64,000 nucleotides of DNA, from contig JAGCVK010000042.1 of the NCBI GenBank assembly GCA_017962415.1, positions 35,197-99,196 on the forward strand. The letters run 5' to 3'. The translations under genes were made by a program, and so were the position numbers. Position 1 is the first letter of the stretch, and every line of letters starts with the position of its first letter. Source of the stretch: Treponema sp. (GTDB lineage Bacteria; Spirochaetota; Spirochaetia; Treponematales; Treponemataceae). The notes beneath the pieces are model-generated. The model was not told the DNA's origin. It made no database searches and worked only from the letters and a program-made list of their open reading frames with translations. Positions 27,596 through 36,265 of the stretch are shown here, one piece after another.

Positions 27596-27883
27596 ATGAT
27601 GATAAATGGTGTAAACAATGTTACTCAGGTAACAAATGTTCAGAATCTCCGCAAAACCGAAAGCTCTGCAAAGGTAGACCGCGACTATGATTCTATCAGC
27701 GTATCTGACGAAGCCAAAGAAATGGCCGAAGCTTACTACCTGGAGAAAGTTGCTAGCGAAACTCCAGACGTAAGAGCAGATCGCGTAGCTGCCGTAAAAG
27801 AGAAGCTTAAGGATCCTAACTACTTGAACGACGCTGTAATTAAGTCGGCAGCAGATAAGTTTTTGTCTGCAATTGGACTCTAA
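27596..27883 (+). CDS. flgM: Anti-sigma-28 factor FlgM
   Basis: 95 residues. FlgM binds the flagellar sigma factor FliA until the hook is finished. The sequence shows the typical family features: a polar N-terminus, the ISVSDEAKEMAEAYYLEKV helix and a C-terminal helical region (ADRVAAVKEKLKDPNYLND...IKSAADKFLSAIG). GGGGTAGG lies ahead of two adjacent ATGs. No other flagellar gene is adjacent; it sits behind rsmI and ends with a strong terminator. Confidence 0.9.
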   Translation: MMINGVNNVTQVTNVQNLRKTESSAKVDRDYDSISVSDEAKEMAEAYYLEKVASETPDVRADRVAAVKEKLKDPNYLNDAVIKSAADKFLSAIGL

Positions 27884-27905
27884 CAGCTGACTTCAGAAGT
27901 CTCAT

Positions 27906-27938
27906 AAAAGACGGAACTTGTTTCCGTCTTTTTTTTTA
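27906..27938 (+). terminator. Terminator after flgM
   Basis: Stem AAAAGACGGAA / TTCCGTCTTTT with loop CTTGT, followed by a T run. It fits intrinsic termination of rsmI-flgM. Confidence 0.85.
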
Positions 27939-27950
27939 CAAAGATGCGTC

Positions 27951-28000
27951 ATGCTGAACTTGTTTCAGCATCTACAATATAGATTCCGAAACAAGTTCGG
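27951..28000. repeat. Pair of small CTTGTTTC hairpins
   Basis: ATGCTGAA-cttgt-TTCAGCAT at 27951-27971 and CCGAA-acaag-TTCGG at 27986-28000. Both are built on the same core, GAAACAAG or its complement, as the flgM terminator loop just upstream and the hairpin at 33036. They look like copies of a short mobile or degenerate repeat. Confidence 0.55.
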
Positions 28001-28029
28001 GATAATATACCAGGAGAGCAGAGGTAAAA

Positions 28030-29178
28030 ATGGCAGATTTAGCATTCCGAATTAATCCGAACATTATTTTAGGCTCATATACAATCAGCAGATTAGGCTC
28101 GCAGGTTCACGAATGGGGAAGCCGTTTTATGGTGATTATGGATCCAATGCTCAACGAAGCAAAACTTGCCAGCCAAATAATGCAGTCTTTAATAGACCGA
28201 AAAATAGAAAGTTTTGTTTTTGCAGAACTTGCCGAAGGCCCTACAACAAAAGTAATAGAACACGCCCTTTCGCTCGCAAAAGAAGGTCACGTTCACGGCA
28301 TAATTGCAATTGGCGGCGACAAAGCAATTCAAGTTGGCCGCGCTGTTGCTGCTTATTATAATGAAGTTCATGATTTATATACTTTTATAGACGGTGCGCT
28401 TCCTACAACAAATCCGCTTCCATGTATTTGTATTCCTACAACTTACAGAAGCCCATTTATGTTTACACCAAACATTCCAATAATTGATTCACGAAGTCAT
28501 CAGTTAAAAATATTAACAGTTCAAGGGGGCGTTTGCAAACTTGTGCTTGCAGATCCAAACCTTATGATTACTTTAACTGATAATCAAAAAGCAACACTTT
28601 CAATAGATTTGATATCCATTGCACTAGAAGCATACCTTTCGCAAAAAGCAAACTTTTTTAGCGATATGTTTATAGAAAAAGGCCTTGAAATTCTATCTTA
28701 CGGCTTAGACGGCTCGCCAACACTTGATATTACAACGCCAGAAGAAGTTTTGCTTGCTCAAGCCGGCTGTTTGATTTCTCTTGGAGCGGCCGCTTCTTCG
28801 GTTGGAATTGGCACGCTGCTTTCGTTGAGTATTTATTCAAGATACCATAAAAGCAAATCGCTGATTTCTTCGATTTTGCTTCCATTTCAGCTTGAAGATG
28901 TTGCAAAATTCAAACTTGCAAAAGTTGAAACTTTGGCTCATATTTTAAGAGCTTGTCCGCCAGAAACTCAAGGCGAAGAAGCTGCACAGCAATTTACAGA
29001 ATATGTTCGCCAAAAACTCGCAAAAGTTTCTTTGCCAACACGCTTAAAAGATTTGAATTTAACAATTGAACAGCTTTCGCTGCCAGTTGAAGATATAAAA
29101 TCCGTTGACCTTGTAAACAACCTGCCAAGAAGCATGACTACAGACGAGCTGTTTGATTTTGTAAAATTGGCGTATTAA
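28030..29178 (+). CDS. Iron-containing alcohol dehydrogenase homologue lacking metal ligands
   Basis: 382 residues with the overall fold pattern of Fe-dependent alcohol dehydrogenases/glycerol dehydrogenases (VHGIIAIGGDKAIQVGRAVAAYY, CICIPTTYRSPF, DLISIALEAYLSQKANFFSDM). In active members the metal is held by one Asp and three His. Here the Asp is present (DLISIALE), but the first His is Ile, and neither the AHxxG His nor the PHGxxNA His is seen (SSVGIGTLLS; KSKSLISSILLP). The nucleotide loop GGGSxxDxAK is also altered. It is probably not a classical dehydrogenase. Shine-Dalgarno sequence AGGAG/AGAGG is good; 16 bases separate it from the next gene. Confidence 0.75.
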   Translation: MADLAFRINPNIILGSYTISRLGSQVHEWGSRFMVIMDPMLNEAKLASQIMQSLIDRKIESFVFAELAEGPTTKVIEHALSLAKEGHVHGIIAIGGDKAIQVGRAVAAYYNEVHDLYTFIDGALPTTNPLPCICIPTTYRSPFMFTPNIPIIDSRSHQLKILTVQGGVCKLVLADPNLMITLTDNQKATLSIDLISIALEAYLSQKANFFSDMFIEKGLEILSYGLDGSPTLDITTPEEVLLAQAGCLISLGAAASSVGIGTLLSLSIYSRYHKSKSLISSILLPFQLEDVAKFKLAKVETLAHILRACPPETQGEEAAQQFTEYVRQKLAKVSLPTRLKDLNLTIEQLSLPVEDIKSVDLVNNLPRSMTTDELFDFVKLAY

Positions 29179-29194
29179 CCGGGCGGGCTTACTC

Positions 29195-30019
29195 ATGATT
29201 GAACCTGGAAAACTTTTTCAACTAGAAGGCGGCCAGAAACGCCGCAAACTCGCTTTAACATTTGGTGCGCTTGAGCGCGATATTCTCGGAATTGCGGAAA
29301 AAGGAACGGAATATTCGTTCACAAGTTTGCCGCGCGCCGAGTATATTCGGCAGGTTGCGGCTGTTTTGCTCCGGGACCCAAAACTGAGCGATGAAGCCGG
29401 CGCGCGGCTGCGCACGCTGCTTGAATCTGAACCTTTGGACGAACTTCGTGTGTGCAACTACGCCCGCAACACTCTTTTAGAAATGCTCGGGACATGTCCG
29501 GCGGAGTGGGATTTAGTAATCGCACCACACGCCGCACAAACAGCGCAAGACGGCACAGTTCGCGCCCGCGATTTTTATCCGGGAGTTTGCGTTTACGCCG
29601 AAGACATTCGTTCGCCATTCAACATTGGCTCAATTTTTCGTTCCGCAGAAGCAATGGGCGCCGAAAAAGTTTTTATTTCGCCACATTGTATAGACCCAAC
29701 ACAGCCAAGAGCCATTCGTTCTGGAATGGGTTGCATAGAAACAATGGGCTGGCAGCGGCTTTCTTTAGAAGAACTTCCGCAAGACCTTCCGGTTTTTGCC
29801 CTAGAAACAGGCGGAACAGACATAAATGCTTTTGAATTTCCCAAAAAAGGAATCTGCATAATCGGCTCAGAAGAACTTGGAGTGAGCCCCGAAGCACTTG
29901 CCCGCGCAACTTATGGCACAGTCACAATTCCAATGAAAGGCCTAAAAGCCTCGCTAAATGTTGGAGTTGCTTTTGGAATTCTTATGCAGAAGTGGACAGA
30001 GTTTCTAAGCCGTTCTTAA
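29195..30019 (+). CDS. SpoU/TrmH-family RNA 2'-O-methyltransferase
   Basis: 274 residues. The C-terminal SPOUT domain carries the three TrmH motifs: RSPFNIGSIFRSAEAMGAE (motif 1, Asn and Arg), CIIGSEELGVS (motif 2) and IPMKGLKASLNVGVAFGI (motif 3). The N-terminal ~120 residues are a separate, more GC-rich helical region, possibly for RNA binding. Such enzymes methylate ribose in tRNA or 23S rRNA; the target is not predictable. The 3' end overlaps the convergent HDOD gene by 38 bases. Confidence 0.9.
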   Translation: MIEPGKLFQLEGGQKRRKLALTFGALERDILGIAEKGTEYSFTSLPRAEYIRQVAAVLLRDPKLSDEAGARLRTLLESEPLDELRVCNYARNTLLEMLGTCPAEWDLVIAPHAAQTAQDGTVRARDFYPGVCVYAEDIRSPFNIGSIFRSAEAMGAEKVFISPHCIDPTQPRAIRSGMGCIETMGWQRLSLEELPQDLPVFALETGGTDINAFEFPKKGICIIGSEELGVSPEALARATYGTVTIPMKGLKASLNVGVAFGILMQKWTEFLSRS

Positions 30020-31481
30020 GATTTGCAAGCAGCGCTTTAAATTGACTTTCATTAGAAAGGTTAAAGGCTTTGCGCACATTTTTATCAATCTGATAATAAT
30101 CAATCATTCCTTCATCATAATATTGCAGCGATTCCGCAAGATGAAGAATAGAAACTTCGCTTATAGAAAAATCTGGAACAAGCGCAAGTCCGTTCCAGCT
30201 AACAAGTTTATTACAAGTATCGCGCTCAAAGCCAAAACGCTTTGCAACAACCATTGTTAAAAATGTAGCCGCATTTCCATATCTAAACATATCAAGAATA
30301 TTATCACCATAATCATCATACTGGCGGCTCAATTCCGTAATATATTCAAGCTGCTCATGCGAAGCTGTAGCCAGGAAAATTGCACCAAGACTATTCAAAA
30401 GGCCGAGCAAATACAAAACTTCTTCGCCGTCTGTAATATCAGTATAAGGGCTATTCTTAAAAAGATTATAAGCATAAAAAGCAACGCGGCGCGAATGTTC
30501 CCAAATATCTTTCATTTTTTCAGTTGGATCAATAAATTCACAATTCGGATTACTATCAGAAAAAATGTACTTTAAATCATTATCAGTAAGCATAGACATT
30601 GCTTTTGTAAAATTAAAACAAGTTGAATCTTTTTCGCGGGCATATTTTAAAAGCAGCAAAGTCAAAGTTGGGTCGCTGCGAATTATTTCATAAAGCGCAC
30701 AACGATTTACAGAAGGCTTTTTAAGCAAATCATAAACTTTATTGCAATTATCTTTTCTGATTGGAATTGTATCTTTAAAGTTCACAAATTCATAAGACAT
30801 CATTTCTACGCCGGCAAAAACCGTTCGGTTACAAGGCATTATGATTCTTGTGATTGTTTCCTCATCTGTTGAAAGCACCTGATAATTTTCTTTAGAAAGT
30901 CCAACTTTTTGCAGCATTAAAATGATGATAATGATTCCAAGTCCAGCTCCTTCAGTTTGATCAAGAACTTTTGTAAGAACTTCGTCCATTTCACCATATT
31001 GCTGAACACTATCGAGCTTTTGCTGAATTCGTTCGCGCTCAAAAACTGTAAGTTTTACATTATTGGATATTTCTATATAAATTTTATCAGCTAAAATTTT
31101 AAGGGAAAGTTTTATATAAAGGCCGGCTTTTTTTTGAAGTTCAAGATAATGGTCAATATTTGTAAGCGTATCTTCCTTAAAATGCTCCATACCTTTTTCA
31201 TAATCTTCAGGATCATCAATATCAAGATTTTTTTCTTTAAAGTAGACACGCTTTGTATTTGCCTTTTTGGAATTAGTTAGAAGTTCGCCAATACAAAAAT
31301 TAAGATACTCTTTTAAATGCTCTTGATGACACTCTTCCAGAAACATCTCCATAACTCCACGGATATATGCTTCCATATTTCGCGGCAGAGTATATGAAGT
31401 CATTTCCAATGGCATTTGAAGCCTTACGGAATTCCTTACCTTTTCTCTATCGTATTTCAGTTGTTCTTCCAACTCACTCAT
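29982..31481 (-). CDS. HATPase-HDOD signalling protein
   Basis: About 499 residues from ATG 31481 (MSELEEQLKYD); an upstream TTG is also in frame. The N-terminal half has features of a GHKL ATPase: an N-box-like FCIGELLTNSKKANTK and a glycine loop EGAGLGIIIIILMLQKVG. The C-terminal half, from about residue 235, resembles an HDOD domain (LLKKPSVNRCALYEIIRSDPTLTLLLLKYAR... WEHSRRVAFYAYNLFKNSPY), a catalytically silent relative of HD phosphohydrolases used in signalling. There is no membrane segment. It lies upstream of no obvious partner; trkH ends 84 bases before its start on the same strand. The ligand is unknown. Confidence 0.75.
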   Translation of the reverse strand: MSELEEQLKYDREKVRNSVRLQMPLEMTSYTLPRNMEAYIRGVMEMFLEECHQEHLKEYLNFCIGELLTNSKKANTKRVYFKEKNLDIDDPEDYEKGMEHFKEDTLTNIDHYLELQKKAGLYIKLSLKILADKIYIEISNNVKLTVFERERIQQKLDSVQQYGEMDEVLTKVLDQTEGAGLGIIIIILMLQKVGLSKENYQVLSTDEETITRIIMPCNRTVFAGVEMMSYEFVNFKDTIPIRKDNCNKVYDLLKKPSVNRCALYEIIRSDPTLTLLLLKYAREKDSTCFNFTKAMSMLTDNDLKYIFSDSNPNCEFIDPTEKMKDIWEHSRRVAFYAYNLFKNSPYTDITDGEEVLYLLGLLNSLGAIFLATASHEQLEYITELSRQYDDYGDNILDMFRYGNAATFLTMVVAKRFGFERDTCNKLVSWNGLALVPDFSISEVSILHLAESLQYYDEGMIDYYQIDKNVRKAFNLSNESQFKALLANLKNGLETLSTSA

Positions 31482-31565
31482 ATTCAATAGAAATATTTTA
31501 ACGCATAAAAATCGAAAAGTAAAAGAATTTTTATTGTAAATTAATATTGATTTTATTGTATAAAA

Positions 31566-33011
31566 CTATTTTTCCCAATAAACCGGAAGAAAATAAATAA
31601 TCATTGTGTAAAGTTCCAAACGTCCTGCAAGCATTGCAAAGCTGTACCAGTATTTTACAAAATCAGGAAGAAAACCAAAATTTTCTGTTGGACCCAAAAG
31701 TGCATAACCCGGCCCAATATTTCCAACCATACTAAGAGCACCAGTAAAAGATGACCATACATCAAGATTGCCAAGACAACCCACAAAAGTGGTTATAGCA
31801 ACAAGACCAAAATATACAACCATAAAAGCTGCTACATTAAACACAATGTCTTTGCGGCCAGGACGACCATTCAAGCGAATACCAAAAACTCCGTGCGGGT
31901 GAAGCATTTTACGAGTTTCATTTTGAACCTGCTTTCCAAGAACAAGCCAGCGAATAACTTTTACACCGCCCGAAGTTGAGCCCGAACAACCGCCAAGAAA
32001 GAACGTAGCAAACAACAAAAATTGAGTGGCGGCCGGCCATTGCATAAAATCCGCAGTAGAAAAGCCCGTTGTTGTCATCAAAGAAACAACCTGGAACGAC
32101 GAATAACGCAGGCTTTTTCCCACATCGCCATAAAAACCTTTTAAAGAAAAAGTCACAGCGGCAATAAGAGAAAAAACAATAATCAAATAAGCCTTAAATT
32201 CCGAGTTTGTGCCAATATCGCGGAACTTTCGAGTAATAACGTAAAAATAAAGACTAAAGTTTATACCCGAAAGGAACATAAAAAGCATAATAATAATATC
32301 GATTGAAACAGAATTGTAAGCGCCAATCGAATTATTTCGTGTAGAAAAACCGCCGGTTCCCAAAGTCGCAAACGAGTGCGCAAGCGCGTCCGTAAAAGTC
32401 ATACCGGCAATTTTAAGCGCAACAGTTTCGGCGGCGGTAAAGCCAAGATAAATAAGCCAAAGAATCTTCGCAGTAGTAGTGATTCTCGCAGTAACCTTAC
32501 CCTTTTCCGGGCCAGTAGTTTCCGCCTTAATCAGCTGAAACCCGCCAACGCCAAGCAGCGGCATAAGCGCAACAGTAAGCGTAACAATTCCCATTCCACC
32601 AATCCAATGAGTTAAACAGCGCCACATATTAATAGAAACCGGAAGCGTTTCAATTTCACTCAAAACAGTAGAACCAGTTGTAGAAAAGCCGCTCACACTT
32701 TCAAAAAGCGCATCAACAAAACGCGGAATACTTTTGCTGCAATAAAGCGGAATAGAGCCCATAATACTTACAACAACCCACGAAAGTGCAACAATCAAAA
32801 AAGTTTGGCGTGTATTCATAGTGATTTTTTTGTGCCGTGTAGGAATATTAACCGCAAGCACAAAAACAAAACTTACAAGCATTGGAATAATAAAGGAAAG
32901 ATAAACCTGACTTTCACCATTATAAATAGCAAAACCAAGCGGAATAGAAAAAAGCACACCAACAATCGAAAGAAGAATAGAAGAAATCTTTAGAAATGAA
33001 ACTGCAAACAT
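31566..33011 (-). CDS. trkH: Trk/Ktr potassium channel subunit TrkH
   Basis: 481 residues with four M1-P-M2 repeats. Each pore loop has its filter glycine: SVSGFSTTGSTVL, TLGTGGFSTRNN, MTTTGFSTADF and MVGNIGPGYA. TrkH/KtrB carries K+ across the inner membrane under control of the RCK protein encoded just upstream (trkA). AAGGAA lies before the ATG. The 60-base gap after trkA holds a small hairpin repeat, so the pair may still be one transcript. Confidence 0.95.
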   Translation of the reverse strand: MFAVSFLKISSILLSIVGVLFSIPLGFAIYNGESQVYLSFIIPMLVSFVFVLAVNIPTRHKKITMNTRQTFLIVALSWVVVSIMGSIPLYCSKSIPRFVDALFESVSGFSTTGSTVLSEIETLPVSINMWRCLTHWIGGMGIVTLTVALMPLLGVGGFQLIKAETTGPEKGKVTARITTTAKILWLIYLGFTAAETVALKIAGMTFTDALAHSFATLGTGGFSTRNNSIGAYNSVSIDIIIMLFMFLSGINFSLYFYVITRKFRDIGTNSEFKAYLIIVFSLIAAVTFSLKGFYGDVGKSLRYSSFQVVSLMTTTGFSTADFMQWPAATQFLLFATFFLGGCSGSTSGGVKVIRWLVLGKQVQNETRKMLHPHGVFGIRLNGRPGRKDIVFNVAAFMVVYFGLVAITTFVGCLGNLDVWSSFTGALSMVGNIGPGYALLGPTENFGFLPDFVKYWYSFAMLAGRLELYTMIIYFLPVYWEK

Positions 33012-33035
33012 AAATTAATTCCTTTTTTTACCAGC

Positions 33036-33062
33036 GTTATCCCAAACTTGTTTCAGGATAAC
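33036..33062. repeat. CTTGTTTC hairpin between trkA and trkH
   Basis: GTTATCC-caaacttgtttca-GGATAAC. Shares the AACTTGTTTC core with the hairpins near 27910-28000. Confidence 0.5.
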
Positions 33063-33071
33063 GGAGTGTTT

Positions 33072-34517
33072 TTATTCTCCGCTACCAAAATATTCCAAAA
33101 CTTTTTTGCTATATTCTGCAACCGTAATAAGAACAATATGGTCGCCGGCAGAAATACGAGTATTTCCGGTTGCAATCTGATATTGTTCTACGCCAGATTT
33201 TTTGTCCATTAAAACAAGGAATCTTCCAGGATTAGAAATTTCTTTAAGCTCTTTGCCGCTTGCTTTAGAATCAGCGGTAACTTCGCATTCAACAATTTCA
33301 AGCTGACCATTAGTAACAGTATGAATTTCTTTTACAGATTTTCCGCGCAAGTGGCTCATAATCGAATCAACAACAGCGTCGCGCAAAGGAACCGGAACAT
33401 CAATACCAAGTTTTCGTGAAATTTCTGCAAAAGCCGAACTGCCAACAAGGCTAACCGTTTGCTTTACACCAAGAGATTCAAGATAAGCGGCAAGCACCAT
33501 ATTCATTTCGTGATTGTGCATAGTACAAATTGCAAGATCAAAGTTCACAATACCTTCATCACGCAGGAAGGTTTCATCAGTTGCGTCCGCCCTCATTACC
33601 CGCGCTTCAGGAAATTTCTCCGAGGCGGCCTTCGTCAACTCATCATTGCTGTCGATAATCACAAAATCAAGGCTGCGTTTAGTTTTAATGCTGGTAAAAA
33701 GTCGGGCAATTCCAGAGGCTTTAGGAGCGCCGCCCATAAGTTTTTCGGCAACAATTGTTCCAATGCGGCCAGCGCCAATAAGAGCAACTTTTCTAAGCTC
33801 TTTCTGTTCGGCGCCGCATAGCTTCATAACATCAGAAATATCTTCTTTAGAAATTAAAACGCCAATAATTGTGTCGCCTTCAAGTTTTGTGTCTCCACTT
33901 GGAAGCATTGTTTCGCCGTTTTTTTCGATATATGAAACAAGGAATTTTACATCAGTTTTTGAACGAAGTTCTTTTAACAAAACACCGTCAAAAGCGCTGC
34001 CCGCGCCAATTGTGATTCGGGCAATTTCTAAATCAGAATTATCAAAAGTAATTACATTGCCCACAGCGCCATTTTCAACCGCCTGAACAATTGCGTCGGC
34101 AGCTTCAACATCGGGGTGAATCATATAATTGATTCCATAAAGCGGGCGATGCTTTCCGGCAAAGGTATTTGAATGCTTTTTTTCTGCTTTTGCGGTATTT
34201 ACATAATAAGCGTAATTACGAACGCGGGCAATTTTCAAAATATCAGGATAAACCGCGTCCACAAGGGAGCAGGTAATCATATTTACTTCATCAGAAGAAG
34301 TAACACAAACAAGCGCGTCTGCTTTAGCAATGCCAACTTCTTCAAGGGTTTCAAGATTATTGCCGTCGGCACACATAACTGTACAATCCAGCTGATTTGA
34401 AGCATGGCGTATTGTATTTTCATCGTTGTCTACAACGGCAACTTGATTTTTTTCATTAATTAAGAGCTTTGCAAGCTGAATGCCTGTAAAGCCCGCACCT
34501 ACGATTACGATTCTCAT
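33072..34517 (-). CDS. trkA: Trk potassium uptake regulator TrkA
   Basis: About 481 residues from ATG 34517 (MRIVIVGAGFTGIQLAKLL). Two tandem RCK units are visible: Rossmann folds beginning IVIVGAGFTG and VALIGAGRIG, each followed by an RCK_C subdomain. TrkA binds NAD(H) and gates TrkH. No Shine-Dalgarno sequence is present; a TATAAT on the minus strand ends 6 bases before the ATG, so the message may be leaderless, with the promoter inside the end of the upstream ECF gene. Confidence 0.95.
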   Translation of the reverse strand: MRIVIVGAGFTGIQLAKLLINEKNQVAVVDNDENTIRHASNQLDCTVMCADGNNLETLEEVGIAKADALVCVTSSDEVNMITCSLVDAVYPDILKIARVRNYAYYVNTAKAEKKHSNTFAGKHRPLYGINYMIHPDVEAADAIVQAVENGAVGNVITFDNSDLEIARITIGAGSAFDGVLLKELRSKTDVKFLVSYIEKNGETMLPSGDTKLEGDTIIGVLISKEDISDVMKLCGAEQKELRKVALIGAGRIGTIVAEKLMGGAPKASGIARLFTSIKTKRSLDFVIIDSNDELTKAASEKFPEARVMRADATDETFLRDEGIVNFDLAICTMHNHEMNMVLAAYLESLGVKQTVSLVGSSAFAEISRKLGIDVPVPLRDAVVDSIMSHLRGKSVKEIHTVTNGQLEIVECEVTADSKASGKELKEISNPGRFLVLMDKKSGVEQYQIATGNTRISAGDHIVLITVAEYSKKVLEYFGSGE

Positions 34518-34523
34518 AGGTTT

Positions 34524-34553
34524 ATTATACAACGTTTTCTATTCCTGCGACAA
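34524..34553 (-). promoter_or_regulatory. Promoter of trkA
   Basis: On the minus strand TTGTCG - 18 bases - TATAAT, ending 6 bases before the trkA ATG. The -35 lies within the last codons of the upstream ECF S-component gene. Confidence 0.6.
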
Positions 34554-35150
34554 CTTAGATTTCTTTTTACCTGCAATAAAAAGTCCGGCAAAAACAGCGG
34601 CACAAATAATTGTTGCAGAAATTGATTCCAAAATTGCATTAAAAGAACAAGCGCCTATTAAAGCAAAATAGCCCATTCCACCAAGCGCTTCGCGTACAAC
34701 ATCACCTTTGAAAATATAAACACAACCCAAAACAAGCATTGTGTGCGCAACAGTTGTTAAAAAGCCTGTAATTCCGGCAGCAACCGATTTTGGCATATGA
34801 GGAATCATATTAAAGCCTTTCCAAAAAAATGTTGCAACAATGGCAATAAGCATTCTCGGAAGCACAGAACAAAGCGGATTCACAAAACAAGGGTCCAAAA
34901 CAGAACTTGGGCTCATTGCAGCACGAATCAAAGAAGAAATTCCAAAAACAGCGCCAACAAAAAGCCCTTCAGGAAGCCCTGCAAGCATACAAATCAAAAT
35001 AACCGGAATGTGCAAAACTGTAATAGACGCAGTTGCTCCAATTGGAATAATTCCAAGTTTTGTGATTACAAGAACAATTACCAAAGCGCTGAATGCGCCT
35101 GTTAAAGTAAGTTTTTTATTCAAAGAAAGTGTTTTATTAGTATCAGTCAT
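34539..35150 (-). CDS. ECF transporter S component, probably for pantothenate
   Basis: About 203 residues from ATG 35150, preceded by GGAGATTTTAT. Five to six hydrophobic helices with LGIIPIGATASITVLHIPVIL and GAVFGISSLIRAAMSPSSVLDPCFVNPLCSVLPR, a pattern of energy-coupling-factor substrate-binding (S) components. These pair with a shared EcfT/EcfA module encoded elsewhere. The gene lies 78 bases downstream of a coaX (pantothenate kinase) gene on the same strand, so pantothenate is the likely vitamin. The substrate is inferred from context only. Confidence 0.8.
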   Translation of the reverse strand: MTDTNKTLSLNKKLTLTGAFSALVIVLVITKLGIIPIGATASITVLHIPVILICMLAGLPEGLFVGAVFGISSLIRAAMSPSSVLDPCFVNPLCSVLPRMLIAIVATFFWKGFNMIPHMPKSVAAGITGFLTTVAHTMLVLGCVYIFKGDVVREALGGMGYFALIGACSFNAILESISATIICAAVFAGLFIAGKKKSKLSQE

Positions 35151-35228
35151 ATAAAATCTCCAAATCAAAGAAAAATTAATGCAAAAAAACCGGCAAACAA
35201 AATTATTTTGCCATTTTAATTTTTTTGA

Positions 35229-35996
35229 TTAATTCATATCAAGCGCACATTTTACGCCAGACAAAACTAATCCTGGAATGATTTTGTCAAAAAGCCGAAA
35301 TTCTTCAAAAGCTCTCGAAAAACCGCCAGTTCCAATTACCGTAACATCTTCACCATGAAAGACATTCTTTTTAAACAAATGGCAAAATTCTTTTATAGAA
35401 CCCGCCGTACCATAATAAAGCCCCGCTTGAATTGCTTCTGTGGTAGAAGTACCATAAACATGTTCCGGCTTCATAATTTCAACAGAAGTAAGATTTGCAG
35501 TTCCGCCGGCCAAAGCATCAACAGAAATCTTTAAGCCTGGCATAATCACGCCGCCAAGAAATTCCTTGTTTTTAGACACAAGCTCAGCAGTAATGGCAGT
35601 TCCCATATCCACAATAATCAGATTTTTTTCGGGATAAAGCTGAACAGCGCCCATTGCAGCCGCAATCAAATCTGCACCAATTTCTTTAGGATTTGAATAA
35701 CGAAGTTTGAGCCCGGTTTTAATTCCAGCCTGAATAAAAAGCGGTTCCTTAGAAAGATATTTTACACACGCATTTGAAAGCGAATGATTTACAGCCGGCA
35801 CAACACTACAGCAACCGATTTTTTCAATCTGCTGCCAGTCGTAACCATTTTCGCGAAGCACCGAGCGCAAAAACACGCCAATTTCATCTGAACTGGAATT
35901 AATATCTGTGGAACGCCTGAATCTAAAGACACAATAGTCTCCCTCAAAAAGTCCACACGCTGTTGAAGTATTTCCAACATCAATTGTAAGTATCAT
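35229..35996 (-). CDS. coaX: Type III pantothenate kinase-like protein (paralogue 1)
   Basis: 255 residues of the CoaX family, which phosphorylates pantothenate in the first step of CoA synthesis. Present: DVGNTSTACG phosphate loop, SVVPAVNHSL, KTGLKLRYSNPKEIGAD, IVDMGTA and GGVIMPGLKIS. Two signature positions differ from typical members: GADR reads GADL at IGADLIAAA, and DxGTATTxD reads DMGTAITAE. A second, more canonical copy is at 40953-41732. This one may have altered activity, perhaps linked to the adjacent S component. Confidence 0.85.
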   Translation of the reverse strand: MILTIDVGNTSTACGLFEGDYCVFRFRRSTDINSSSDEIGVFLRSVLRENGYDWQQIEKIGCCSVVPAVNHSLSNACVKYLSKEPLFIQAGIKTGLKLRYSNPKEIGADLIAAAMGAVQLYPEKNLIIVDMGTAITAELVSKNKEFLGGVIMPGLKISVDALAGGTANLTSVEIMKPEHVYGTSTTEAIQAGLYYGTAGSIKEFCHLFKKNVFHGEDVTVIGTGGFSRAFEEFRLFDKIIPGLVLSGVKCALDMN

Positions 35997-36265
35997 ACAT
36001 TCCCCCTTTAAAAATAATTCTGCGGGAATGCAAATTAAGTTTTGTGAGTCATAGTACCTGTCCCCCTTGGATCAAGTCTTTAGAAATGTAAACCCTTTCG
36101 GGCAGCGCTGAACCAGCCAAAGCCAGCACAACAAAAAAAGCGAGAATCAATTCCAAACGGTAACTGTCCTCGCCTTGTAGAATAGTGATTTATGACGTTT
36201 TTGTCAAATTTGTCAGATTTGTCGAAAATAATCTGTAGCCATTTTTTGTTTTATTTAGCCATTAC
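35997..36265. other. Intergenic region upstream of coaX paralogue 1
   Basis: About 270 bases. Contains GTGAGTCATAGTACCTGT followed by CCCCC near 36040-36066, a phrase resembling tails of REP-type repeats in other bacteria (from memory), and otherwise no coding signal that I trust. Confidence 0.3.
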
